A DNA stretch of 21,703 nucleotides. It comes from Clostridiaceae bacterium. Lineage in GTDB: Bacteria; Bacillota; Clostridia; Saccharofermentanales; UBA5734. Where the stretch lies: contig JAAZFW010000152.1 in NCBI GenBank assembly GCA_012511525.1, positions 1 to 21,703 on the forward strand, given 5' to 3'. Positions 1 to 7,067 of this stretch are shown here, one piece after another; the first letter of the stretch is position 1; each line of letters opens with the position of its first letter. The position numbers were made by a program, and so were the translations under genes. Below the pieces are notes generated by a model. It had not been told where the DNA came from. It made no database searches and saw only the letters and a list, made by a program, of their open reading frames with translations.

Positions 1-1
1 G

Positions 2-199
2 ACCATGCGCGAGTGGATCCGCCAGGGTTATCCCCCGGATGTCTCCCAACCGGTGTTTTTAGATCTGGATCCGTTTTACCTCAATGTCCCGATCAACATG
101 GGGCTCCACCCCTCCTTCGAGGAGAAGGTGATTTCCCAGGACGGGAGGTCGCCGAGTCCGGCATGCCGGAGAACGCGGTCAACACGCTCGGCTACCTGA
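2..199 (+). pseudogene. Fragment of a uroporphyrinogen-decarboxylase-like protein, broken at a junction
   Basis: In the frame that starts at base 2 the first ~49 codons read like an internal N-terminal part of the cobalamin/corrinoid-associated URO-D-like family. The recognisable stretches are WIRQGYPPDV, then PINMGLHPSFEEKVISQDG. In that family this region follows the start by about 30 residues, so the true start lies before the window. After about base 149 the frame turns into arginine/serine-rich sequence with no family resemblance and stops at 197-199. The neighbouring frame simultaneously becomes a good glycosidase sequence. The fragment therefore looks truncated at a junction near bases 143-160, either a deletion, a recombination point or an assembly join. 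The family assignment is by eye from short motifs. The break itself is more certain than the name. Confidence 0.5.
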
Positions 200-1107
200 A
201 GCTGTTCTTTAGCCGCATGCCGTCGCTCAGCGCCGATCTGGGTCTGGACGAGGCGCACCGGGCCCGCTGGGACGAAATCGCTCAAAAGCTGAGCCCGTTC
301 CCGTCCGGCCGCGTCGCCGATCTCGATTCCAGCTACAACCGCAGGCGCAAGCTGACTGTCGATGTCCGTGACCTGCTGCCGGCTGACATGCTGGAGAAAC
401 GCGTCTTTTTCAACGAAGAGAAGGGGAATCGCTGGTCACTTGGCTTCCCGGGCAACATCATGCACATCTACCCGGCTGGCGCCATCGGGCTTGATTCGCC
501 GCCGGAGCTGCTGGAGACCGCACGCAACACGATCGCGGTGCGATCCGAGCAGGAGAAGCGCCTGGCCGAATACTGGCTGCGCCAGAACCCTCCGGACGGA
601 GGATCACGGCATGTCCGGACCGGAGCCTGGAACGACGGCAACATCAGCTGCCTGTTTTTCCCGGCCGCGGTCCGCGTCGGCTTTGACCCTGACGTGATTT
701 TTGACGAACTGGTAACGCGCGTGGCGACCCTCGGGCTGCCGAACGGTTTTTTCGACCGCAACCCGCACGGCATCGAGAACCTCAGCCTGGTGCCCAACAC
801 GATCCAGGAGATGATGCTGCAAAGCCATGAGGGCATCATCCGGATATTCCCGGTCTGGCCGCGCCGAACCCATCCCAACGCGCGCTTTGCCAACCTGTGG
901 GCCAACGGCGCCTTCCAGGTCAGCGCGTCGCTTCGCGCCGGCACGGTCTGTTCGGTCAGCATCCGCGCCAACCGGGACGGCGAATTGGTCCTGCAAAACC
1001 CGTGGCCGGGTCACGTCGTGTCTGTCGGCAGCCACCAGGTCAGCGGCGACTGCCTCACCATTCCAGTGAAGGCCGGAGATGTCCTGGCGATAAGGCCGGC
1101 CAACTGA
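145..1107 (+). CDS. C-terminal half of a GH95-like (alpha/alpha)6-barrel glycosidase, 5' end missing
   Basis: From about base 145 the frame resembles the C-terminal half of GH95-like proteins. It opens with the helical-barrel stretch around SADLGLDEAHRARWDEI and ends in a beta-sandwich domain. Family-like landmarks are IYPAGAIGLDSPPELL, the segment NPHGIENLSLVPNTIQEMM, and LQSHEGIIRIFPVWP, which matches the typical GH95 motif before the C-terminal sandwich. GH95 enzymes are mostly alpha-1,2-L-fucosidases or L-galactosidases. About half of a usual 700-800-residue protein is present, and the N-terminal sandwich plus early barrel are absent. The frame stays open back to base 1, but residues before ~145 are a shadow of the URO-D-like frame. 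As it stands the gene probably gives no active enzyme. The exact family (GH95 or a close unclassified relative) is uncertain. Confidence 0.6.
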   Translation, partial: EVAESGMPENAVNTLGYLKLFFSRMPSLSADLGLDEAHRARWDEIAQKLSPFPSGRVADLDSSYNRRRKLTVDVRDLLPADMLEKRVFFNEEKGNRWSLGFPGNIMHIYPAGAIGLDSPPELLETARNTIAVRSEQEKRLAEYWLRQNPPDGGSRHVRTGAWNDGNISCLFFPAAVRVGFDPDVIFDELVTRVATLGLPNGFFDRNPHGIENLSLVPNTIQEMMLQSHEGIIRIFPVWPRRTHPNARFANLWANGAFQVSASLRAGTVCSVSIRANRDGELVLQNPWPGHVVSVGSHQVSGDCLTIPVKAGDVLAIRPAN

Positions 1108-1120
1108 AGGGAGCGATTCG

Positions 1121-1420
1121 ATGAACCTGGAAAGCGCCAGGGAAGAAGGCAACTACCGCCGCTTGCTCGAGCATGCCCGGACCTTGCTGCCGGCAGGAAC
1201 CGATGAGCAGACTGTCCGCCAGGTGGCCTGGCTGTACATCCAGTATGGCTGCAACAACTACACCGACGGGCCGGGCTACCCGTTTCGCCCGGAGGATGTG
1301 CAAGACGCCGTCCGGCTTAGCCGCCAGGAAGGCATTGAGCTGGCCGCGCGATTGGTTCGCCTCGGCGTCCTTGCCTTGAACCAGGACGGACGGTGTGTCT
1401 TCACATCGCGCTGGAGGTGA
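1121..1420 (+). CDS. Hypothetical 99-residue cytosolic protein
   Basis: This short gene lies 13 bases after the GH95-like stop. It has a good ribosome site (AAGGGAG at 1107-1113, 7 bases before the ATG), and its stop overlaps the ribosome site of the next gene, so it sits in the same transcript. The protein is soluble, charged and mostly predicted helical, with no signal peptide and no membrane segment. A central Gly/Tyr/Asn-rich patch (QYGCNNYTDGPGYP) and two Cys-containing stretches are the only distinctive parts. I do not recognise the family. The composition is like its neighbours and the frame is unbroken, which favours a real gene. Its position between two glycosidases suggests a link with glycan use, but no function can be assigned from sequence. 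Confidence 0.65.
   Translation: MNLESAREEGNYRRLLEHARTLLPAGTDEQTVRQVAWLYIQYGCNNYTDGPGYPFRPEDVQDAVRLSRQEGIELAARLVRLGVLALNQDGRCVFTSRWR
1413..1420 (+). promoter_or_regulatory. Strong Shine-Dalgarno fixing the beta-helix gene start
   Basis: GGAGGTGA, with its GGAGG core ending 5 bases before the ATG at 1423, picks that ATG over the in-frame GTG at 1393. The GTG has no ribosome site and would add ten non-conserved residues. The site overlaps the stop codon (1418-1420) of the preceding 99-residue gene, so the two are probably translationally coupled. Confidence 0.75.
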
Positions 1421-1422
1421 CG

Positions 1423-3609
1423 ATGAATCCCAAGACCTTGACCTTATACGTTTCCCCGCGCGGTTCCGACCAGGCGAGCGGGCTGGCCGGCCAGCCGCTG
1501 TCCAGCCTGGCCGCGGCCCTGAAGCGGCTGCGCGCCCTGCGCCTGGCCGGCCTGTCTGACATCGAACACATCGTGGTCCTGGTCGAGGCCGGGGTCTACG
1601 CCTGTCCCGAACCGGTCCGCTTCGAATTGGAGGATCTCGGCAGCCCGGATTGCGACATCCGCATCTGCCCGAGCGGGCCCGGCGAGGCCGTCCTGGTCGG
1701 CGGTATCCGCCTGGACGGGATCGAACCGCACGAAGGAGCGGTTCTCAAGGTCGACCTGGGCCGGCAGAACTGGCCGCACGGACCGGTGACCGACCTGTAC
1801 TGCAACGGCGAGCGGTTGCGCAAGGCCCGCTACCCCAAGGCTGACGCGCGCAATCCCTACGGCGCCGGATGGCTGTTTGTGCCCGGTGAACAGGTCAACA
1901 TCTACCAGCCCGGCTTTGGCAGCCCGACGGAATTCATTTGCGCGGATCCGCGCCCGGGCAGCTGGCGGCAGATCGACGAGACGGAAATCTTCGTTTTCCC
2001 GCGCTTCAACTGGTCCAGCGATACGGTTCCGGTCCAATCCTACGACCCCGCGACCGGCCGCGTGACCCTGGCGCGCCCATGCAGCCAGGCGATCTACCCG
2101 ACGGACCGCTTTTACTTCCAGAATGTGCGCGAGGAACTGACCGATCCCGGCGAATGGTATTACGATAAGCGCGAGAAGATTCTCTATTTCATACCGCCGG
2201 AGTGGGCGGATGAACTCGTGCTGACCGTACCGACCGCCGAGCATGTCCTGGTCATCGAGGGGGAGGCGCTGCCGCCGGAAAACCTATTCGGCGGCCGGAT
2301 CGACGAAGTCGACGCCGGCGGGCCCCTGGCCCTCGGGATGAACTGGAACACCAAGCCGCTCGGCTTTGTCCGCCTCGAGCACCTGACGCTCGCCTGCTCG
2401 GTCAGCGCCGCGGTCCTGATCCGTCATGCCCATGGCTGCCAGATCACCGGCTGTTCGGTGCGCAACACGGGCGGCCACGGCATCGTCTGCCTCAAGGGGC
2501 GCGACAACCGTATCGCTGGCTGCGATATCTATGACACGGGCGGCATGGGGATCTACCTGTCCGGCGGCTACCGCTCGCCGCATGCGGGTTTCTATCGCGA
2601 CAGCGGCCACGTGATCGAGAACAACTACATCCACCATGTCGGCCGCAAGGCCCGCGCATCCAGCGCCATTTCGGCCAACGGGGTCGGGATCCGCATCGCC
2701 CATAACCTGATCCACGATTCATCACGTACCGGCATCCATACCCGCGGCAACCGCAACCAGATCGAGTACAACCATATCCGCCATGTCAACATCGAGACGT
2801 CCGATGCCGCCGCGATCAACCTGTGCGACCGCGACCTCACCCAGCACGACACCAAGATCCGCTACAACTGGATCCACGATGTTTTAGGGCTGCACCTGGT
2901 CGGGGACAGGTGGGAAACCTGCCATTTCACGTTCGGCATCTACCTGGACGATTTCACCTCCGGAGTCGACATCCACGGCAACCTGATCGTGCGCACGCCG
3001 CGCGGCGGCGTCTTCACCCACGCCACCCAGGATGTACGGGTAACCAACAACGTGATCGTCGATTCCGGCCGCGACCTGCTGTTTGTCCGCCGCTGGGGCC
3101 GGGGGCTCGAGTACGAGCGGCTGGGCACGCACGGTATCGCGCTGACCCGCAATGCCTATACCGGCAACATTCTGGCATCGGCAAGGCCGGACAGCGTGGT
3201 CTACGCCGTGGAGAACTGCATGGACGAAGACTGGACAATCGACATGAAGGACAACGTGTTCGGCCGCAACCTGTTCTGGCTGGCAGGACGCCCGCTGCGC
3301 GTCCACGTGTCGCAGGATGTCGGCTACGATGTCTACGACCGCTGGTACGAGCCGTTCTCGGCCTGGCAGACCTTGGGCCACGATACGGACAGTCTCGAAG
3401 CGGATCCGGGCTTTATCGATCCTGAGCGGGACGACTACCGCCTGCGCCCGGACAGCCCGGCCTACACCCTTGGTTTCGAAGACCTGCCCATCGACCGGAT
3501 GGGACCCTATCGCAGCGAGGAACGGGCCAGCTGGCCAATCGTCGAAGCCTCGGGCGCCCGGGAGACACCGGTCGTGATCGAGCATTTCCGACCGGCAACA
3601 ACGATCTGA
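1423..3609 (+). CDS. GH141-like right-handed parallel beta-helix protein
   Basis: This 728-residue protein starts with the LYVSPRGSD element typical of beta-helix glycosidases and lyases (usual pattern YVSPxGxD), followed by the SLAAALKRLR helix. Residues ~320-576 contain repeated beta-helix coils rich in N/G/I, for example ITGCSVRNTGGHGIVC, NRIAGCDIYDTGGMGIYL and NYIHHVG, as in Pfam Beta_helix proteins. Overall organisation and length fit GH141, a family with characterised alpha-L-fucosidase and xylanase members, though GH120 and uncharacterised beta-helix proteins look similar. There is no signal peptide, so it should act in the cytoplasm on imported oligosaccharides. The gene is followed after 13 bases by a GH29 fucosidase, which favours a fucoside-related role. 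The beta-helix fold is clear. The GH141 label is a moderate-confidence inference and I did not identify catalytic residues. Confidence 0.75.
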   Translation: MNPKTLTLYVSPRGSDQASGLAGQPLSSLAAALKRLRALRLAGLSDIEHIVVLVEAGVYACPEPVRFELEDLGSPDCDIRICPSGPGEAVLVGGIRLDGIEPHEGAVLKVDLGRQNWPHGPVTDLYCNGERLRKARYPKADARNPYGAGWLFVPGEQVNIYQPGFGSPTEFICADPRPGSWRQIDETEIFVFPRFNWSSDTVPVQSYDPATGRVTLARPCSQAIYPTDRFYFQNVREELTDPGEWYYDKREKILYFIPPEWADELVLTVPTAEHVLVIEGEALPPENLFGGRIDEVDAGGPLALGMNWNTKPLGFVRLEHLTLACSVSAAVLIRHAHGCQITGCSVRNTGGHGIVCLKGRDNRIAGCDIYDTGGMGIYLSGGYRSPHAGFYRDSGHVIENNYIHHVGRKARASSAISANGVGIRIAHNLIHDSSRTGIHTRGNRNQIEYNHIRHVNIETSDAAAINLCDRDLTQHDTKIRYNWIHDVLGLHLVGDRWETCHFTFGIYLDDFTSGVDIHGNLIVRTPRGGVFTHATQDVRVTNNVIVDSGRDLLFVRRWGRGLEYERLGTHGIALTRNAYTGNILASARPDSVVYAVENCMDEDWTIDMKDNVFGRNLFWLAGRPLRVHVSQDVGYDVYDRWYEPFSAWQTLGHDTDSLEADPGFIDPERDDYRLRPDSPAYTLGFEDLPIDRMGPYRSEERASWPIVEASGARETPVVIEHFRPATTI

Positions 3610-3622
3610 AAGGGGATAAACC

Positions 3623-5089
3623 GTGACTTGCTATCCTTACCTGGAGGGGCCATATCTGCCCCGCTTCGACTCACTGGGGCGCTTTACCTGCCCGGACTGG
3701 TTCCGCGACGCCAAGTTCGGCATCTGGTCGCACTGGGGCGCCCAGTCCGTGCCGATGTACGGCGACTGGTACGCCCGCAACATGTACATCCAGGGCCATC
3801 CCCAGAACCTGTACCATGTCCGCCATTACGGGCACCCGTCCGTGTTCGGCTACAAGGATCTGGTCCAGCTCTGGAAAGCTGAATCCTTCGATCCGGATGC
3901 CCTGATGGACCTCTACGTGCGGGCCGGCGCGCGCTACTTTGTCGCTCAGACGGTGCACCACGACAACTTCTTCAATTACGATTCGCAGCGCCAACCGTTC
4001 AACAGCGCGCGGATGGGGCCGCATAAGGACATCGTGGCGCTTTGGCAGGCCGCGGCCCGAAAGCACACGCTTCGCTTCGGCTTATCCGAACACCTGGGTG
4101 CCAGCTTCGAGTGGCTGAACACCAACAAAGGCTGCGACGCGACCGGCCCGTTTGCCGGTGTCCCCTACGACGGCTGCGACAAGCGCTACGAACAGCTCTA
4201 CTTCGACAACGCCGAGTACCTTGATCTCAGTAAGCCGCGCATGCACTACACGCTCGATCCGCGCTGGCCGCCGGTCTGGTACCGCGCGGTTCAGGAGATG
4301 GTCGACACGTTCCAGCCGGACTTGCTCTACTCGGACGGGGCAGTTCCGTTTTACCGCCGCAACGCCACGACGGACGATCCGACCTACGAACCTGGTTTGA
4401 AGCTGGTCGCCCATCTCTACAACGGCAGCGTCCAAAAACACGGCAGCAACCAGGCCATCTACTTGCAGAAAGACTCGCGGCGCGATTTCTATTCGATCGG
4501 GGTCCTGGACATCGAGCGCAGCCTGGCGGACGAGATCCGCGACGAGCCCTGGCAGACAGACACCTGCCTGGGCAACTGGTTCTACGACGTGCGCAGCGAA
4601 TACAAGACCTTCGACCAGGTGATTGCGCTTCTGGTCGATATCGTCGCCAAGAACGGCAATTTGCTGCTGAACATCCCCCAGAAGCCGGACGGGACGATCG
4701 ACTTCGAGAGCCGGTACCTGCTGGAGCGTTTGGCCGAATGGTTTGCCGTCTGCGGCGAGGGTATCTACGGGACACGCCCCTTCCTGGTCTCAGGCGAAGG
4801 GCCGACCCGGCTGCGCACCGACGAACGCGCAGAAGGCAAAGGAACCGTCTGGACCGATTACGACTACCGCTTCACGCGCAAGGGCGACACCGTGTACGCC
4901 TTTATCCTGGGCGACCCGAAGACCGCGGTGCTGCACGCCTTGCCGGAGGCCATGCGTGTCGCCTCGGTGCGTCTGTTGGGAGCAGGTCCGGTGCCGTTCA
5001 CCCGATCGTCGGGTATCCTGGCCGCCGCGCTGCCGGAACGGCGCCCTCTGGCTCGCTTGAATGCCCTGGCGATCCAACTGGAACGCTGA
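3623..5089 (+). CDS. Alpha-L-fucosidase, glycoside hydrolase family 29
   Basis: This 488-residue protein hydrolyses alpha-linked L-fucose from glycans by the retaining mechanism of GH29. Visible hallmarks are WFRDAKFGIWSHWGAQSVP (residues 26-44, family pattern FGxFxHWG), VHHDNF (111-116), and LLYSDGA (234-240), where Asp238 lies at the family nucleophile position (usually WFDG). The NGNLLLNIPQKPDGTI segment (344-359) closes the barrel, and a short beta-sandwich follows. The length matches bacterial GH29 enzymes. There is no signal peptide, so it is cytoplasmic. It starts at GTG, with an AAGGGGA ribosome site just upstream, 13 bases after the beta-helix gene, which suggests one transcript. Ser in place of the more common Phe before the nucleophile Asp is a minor variation. 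The family is certain enough; linkage preference cannot be read from sequence. Confidence 0.92.
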   Translation: MTCYPYLEGPYLPRFDSLGRFTCPDWFRDAKFGIWSHWGAQSVPMYGDWYARNMYIQGHPQNLYHVRHYGHPSVFGYKDLVQLWKAESFDPDALMDLYVRAGARYFVAQTVHHDNFFNYDSQRQPFNSARMGPHKDIVALWQAAARKHTLRFGLSEHLGASFEWLNTNKGCDATGPFAGVPYDGCDKRYEQLYFDNAEYLDLSKPRMHYTLDPRWPPVWYRAVQEMVDTFQPDLLYSDGAVPFYRRNATTDDPTYEPGLKLVAHLYNGSVQKHGSNQAIYLQKDSRRDFYSIGVLDIERSLADEIRDEPWQTDTCLGNWFYDVRSEYKTFDQVIALLVDIVAKNGNLLLNIPQKPDGTIDFESRYLLERLAEWFAVCGEGIYGTRPFLVSGEGPTRLRTDERAEGKGTVWTDYDYRFTRKGDTVYAFILGDPKTAVLHALPEAMRVASVRLLGAGPVPFTRSSGILAAALPERRPLARLNALAIQLER

Positions 5090-5101
5090 AGATCCCAGGT
5101 G

Positions 5102-5107
5102 TATGAT
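5102..5107 (+). promoter_or_regulatory. Possible -10 element before the acetyltransferase gene
   Basis: TATGAT sits 20 bases before the ATG at 5128 and matches TATAAT at five of six positions. No convincing -35 element lies 16-18 bases upstream, so this is only a weak candidate for a promoter that would separate the acetyltransferase from the fucosidase transcript. Confidence 0.25.
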
Positions 5108-5113
5108 CGGGGC

Positions 5114-5119
5114 AGGAGG
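5114..5119 (+). promoter_or_regulatory. Shine-Dalgarno fixing the acetyltransferase start
   Basis: AGGAGG lies 8 bases before the ATG at 5128. The in-frame GTG at 5119 overlaps this site and would add only Met-Ala-Ala, so 5128 is the likely start. Confidence 0.7.
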
Positions 5120-5127
5120 TGGCCGCC

Positions 5128-5529
5128 ATGCAGATACGCCGCTACACGCCTTCGGACGAACCTGCGCTGTTCCGGCTGCTGGCCGAAGCGGGGCCGGACT
5201 GGTCAGCGTACGCCCTCGAACCCGGCCGGACCCGCTACGCCCGGGCGCTAAGCCGGTCCGTTACCTACCTGGCTCTCGAAGGGCCTGATGCGATCGGCTA
5301 CGTCCGCTGCCGCGAAGACGACGGATTCGGCGTCTACGTCTACGACCTGCTCGTGACGACAGCTCACCGCGGCCGCCAGATCGGCCGCCTCCTGATGGAG
5401 CAGGCCTGCGCCGACTACCCGGACCAGACCGTCTACGTGATGAGCGATGCCGACGGCTATTACGAGAAGCTGGGCTATGCGCGGGCAGGATCGATCTTCA
5501 TCGTCCGGCCAAGACAACAAGAATTCTAA
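5128..5529 (+). CDS. GNAT-family N-acetyltransferase
   Basis: This 133-residue protein has the compact GNAT (Gcn5-related) fold, which transfers an acetyl group from acetyl-CoA to an amine. The N-terminal MQIRRYTPSDEP beta-strand and helix, the central strand YVYDLLVTTAHRG and the acetyl-CoA pyrophosphate loop RGRQIGRLLM (pattern Q/RxxGxG/A) are all present. The C-terminal DADGYYEKLGY matches the common GNAT ending with its conserved FYxKxGF motif. The substrate is unknown. It may act on a small molecule, an antibiotic or a protein N-terminus, and nothing ties it to the glycan genes beyond position. It lies 38 bases after the fucosidase with its own strong ribosome site. It is not followed closely by another gene, since 146 bases separate it from the membrane-protein gene. 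Confidence 0.85.
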   Translation: MQIRRYTPSDEPALFRLLAEAGPDWSAYALEPGRTRYARALSRSVTYLALEGPDAIGYVRCREDDGFGVYVYDLLVTTAHRGRQIGRLLMEQACADYPDQTVYVMSDADGYYEKLGYARAGSIFIVRPRQQEF

Positions 5530-5552
5530 AGCAGCTTGTCAAGAAATCAGTT

Positions 5553-5571
5553 GCAGACCGCCGGGGTCTGC
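5553..5571 (+). other. 7-bp perfect stem-loop downstream of the acetyltransferase
   Basis: GCAGACC (5553-5559) and GGTCTGC (5565-5571) pair perfectly around a 5-base loop, 23 bases after the acetyltransferase stop. No T-run follows, so it is not a standard intrinsic terminator. It may be a transcript-end stabiliser or a protein-binding palindrome. The rest of the 5530-5675 gap shows only a GATGAA-type short repeat (about 5572-5587) and the ribosome site of the next gene. Confidence 0.4.
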
Positions 5572-5675
5572 ATGAAGATGAAGATGACGGGCTTTCGGCC
5601 GGCTGACCAGGCGAGGCCGGCGTTCCGCTCAACCGGCAGCTGCGCCTGGTCTTTGATGGCACGGGAGGATTCCGG

Positions 5676-6371
5676 ATGCGACAGATGGTGAAAAACCCCT
5701 TGCTGACCCACAGCCACCTGCCCCTCTTTTTGCTGGCCGGCACCATGATCGGGTATGCTCTGGCAACGTTTATCCTGAACCGCATTTTGAGCGATCGCGT
5801 GATGCGCGGCCTGATCAGCGTTTCGGCCTACCAGAATCAGCTGAGCCGCCTGGTCTCGGCGGCTGGCCTGGCTGCCTCGGTCCTGCTTTTCGGGCTGGCT
5901 GTCTGGTGTGTTGTCCAGTCGCGGGGAATCAGCCGCGCGGCCTTTATCCTCACGGCGCTGGCGTCATGCGGCCCCCTGATGGTCGCCCAGGCGTCCCGGC
6001 TGCTCTTCCAGGTCCTGGGCTTGCCGACGATGGGGGCCGGCAGCGTCCTGGCGGCGACCTTCGCGGCTCTTGTCTTCACATTGCCGATGACGATCGCCTT
6101 CATCTTGCTGGCCTCGAGCCGTTCCAATCCGCGCCCTGGCCGCTGGATTGCCCTGGTTTCGGCACTGGTGACGCTGGCCGCCCTGGTCTATCCGATCTAC
6201 ATCACCGTCCTGGCGTTGCTGATCACGCCGGGCGCGCCCGGCCTGGGACCGAAAATGACCGCCAGCGGCTACCTGCTCTACCTGCGTTTCGCCCTGCCTG
6301 GCCTTGGCCTGCTGCTTCTGGCCCTGGTCAGTGTCAGGCAGAAACGGACGACACGCGCCGAAACCCCCTAA
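5676..6371 (+). CDS. Six-helix integral membrane protein, function unknown
   Basis: This 231-residue protein is strongly hydrophobic, with about six predicted membrane helices (roughly residues 15-35, 59-80, 88-110, 122-146, 156-184 and 199-221) and a short basic C-terminal tail (RQKRTTR), which points to a cytoplasmic C-terminus. I do not recognise the family. The ATG at 5676 has a GGAGG ribosome site 7 bases upstream. There are no conserved polar residues within helices that I can link to transport, and no catalytic motif. It could be a small transporter, an ABC-type permease subunit without visible partners, or a DUF-type membrane protein. The neighbours (acetyltransferase, P-loop kinase) do not form a known set with it. 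Confidence 0.75.
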   Translation: MRQMVKNPLLTHSHLPLFLLAGTMIGYALATFILNRILSDRVMRGLISVSAYQNQLSRLVSAAGLAASVLLFGLAVWCVVQSRGISRAAFILTALASCGPLMVAQASRLLFQVLGLPTMGAGSVLAATFAALVFTLPMTIAFILLASSRSNPRPGRWIALVSALVTLAALVYPIYITVLALLITPGAPGLGPKMTASGYLLYLRFALPGLGLLLLALVSVRQKRTTRAETP

Positions 6372-6485
6372 GCAAGGCTGCCAGATCGCGTTCGCCCTGA
6401 AAGGCCAGGCCGGTCTTCATGCCTTGGCGCTCGCTGTGCTAAACTGAGACAGGATACTGCCTGAAGCAGCAGGGGGGACCGGGCT

Positions 6486-7064
6486 ATGAAGCACATCATC
6501 CACATCTATGGGGCGTCGGGTTCGGGCACGTCGACGCTTGGCAGCGCCCTCTGCGCGGCTCTGGGCTTCACGTTCATGGACACGGACGATTATTATTGGC
6601 TGCCGACAGAACCCCTGTATACGCAAAAGCGGGACCGGGCAGAGCGAATCACCCGGATGCGGCAGGATATCGCCCGGGCGGATCATGCCGTGGTCGCGGG
6701 GTCGCTCGTCGATTGGGGCGATGAACTGATCGATCTCTTCACCCTGGCCATCCGCCTGGAGACGGCTACCGCTATCCGCATCGACCGGCTGCGCCGGCGC
6801 GAGCGGGTCAAGTTCGGCAGCCGAATCGACCCGTTCGGCGACCGGTACCAGGAGCACGAGGCGTTCATCCGCTGGGCAGCCGCCTACGACCAGGGCGGCC
6901 TGGAGATGCGCAGCAAGGCCAAGCACGATGCCTGGCAGCATCTGCTGGGCTGCGAGCAGCTGGCGCTGAACGGCGCCGACAATCTGCAGGCGAACATCGA
7001 ACGCGTCATCGAAGCAGTCAGACGGCTCGACCCGGCACGAAGTGCCGGGAAAAAGAGGGCTTGA
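6486..7064 (+). CDS. Small P-loop kinase / adenylate-kinase-like ATPase (AAA_17-like)
   Basis: This 192-residue protein starts with a P-loop, GASGSGTST (residues 9-17), in the context of a beta-strand (HIIHIYG), as in adenylate-, shikimate- and cytidylate-kinase-like proteins. The DTDDYYWLP segment (residues 32-40) looks like the acceptor-binding Asp-rich region. Basic residues RLRRRERVKF (around 100) may form the lid. The P-loop has Thr where the Walker A Lys normally sits. I recall this Gly-Thr form in related uncharacterised Bacillota proteins, so it may be a family feature rather than a defect. The substrate is unknown. The start ATG follows a G-rich ribosome site. The gene ends 3 bases before the sensor-kinase gene, so the two may be cotranscribed, although a metabolic link is not evident. 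Confidence 0.75.
   Translation: MKHIIHIYGASGSGTSTLGSALCAALGFTFMDTDDYYWLPTEPLYTQKRDRAERITRMRQDIARADHAVVAGSLVDWGDELIDLFTLAIRLETATAIRIDRLRRRERVKFGSRIDPFGDRYQEHEAFIRWAAAYDQGGLEMRSKAKHDAWQHLLGCEQLALNGADNLQANIERVIEAVRRLDPARSAGKKRA
7031..7049 (+). other. 8-bp perfect stem-loop at the end of the kinase gene, just before the sensor gene
   Basis: CCCGGCAC (7031-7038) and GTGCCGGG (7042-7049) pair perfectly around a GAA loop. It lies in the last codons of the P-loop-kinase gene, 5 bases before the sensor-kinase ribosome site (GAGGG at 7055-7059). An A-run rather than a T-run follows, so it is not a plus-strand terminator. It could stabilise or process the transcript, or modulate sensor translation. Confidence 0.5.
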
Positions 7065-7067
7065 GCC

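Noticed and set aside
5572..5590. Short GATGAA-type tandem repeat after the acetyltransferase
   Set aside because: Only about two and a half units. There is no sign of a longer repeat array or a regulatory role.
6424..6445. Possible promoter TTGGCG / TAAACT before the P-loop kinase
   Set aside because: The elements are only 10 bases apart, far from the usual 16-18, and no better-spaced partner was found for either.
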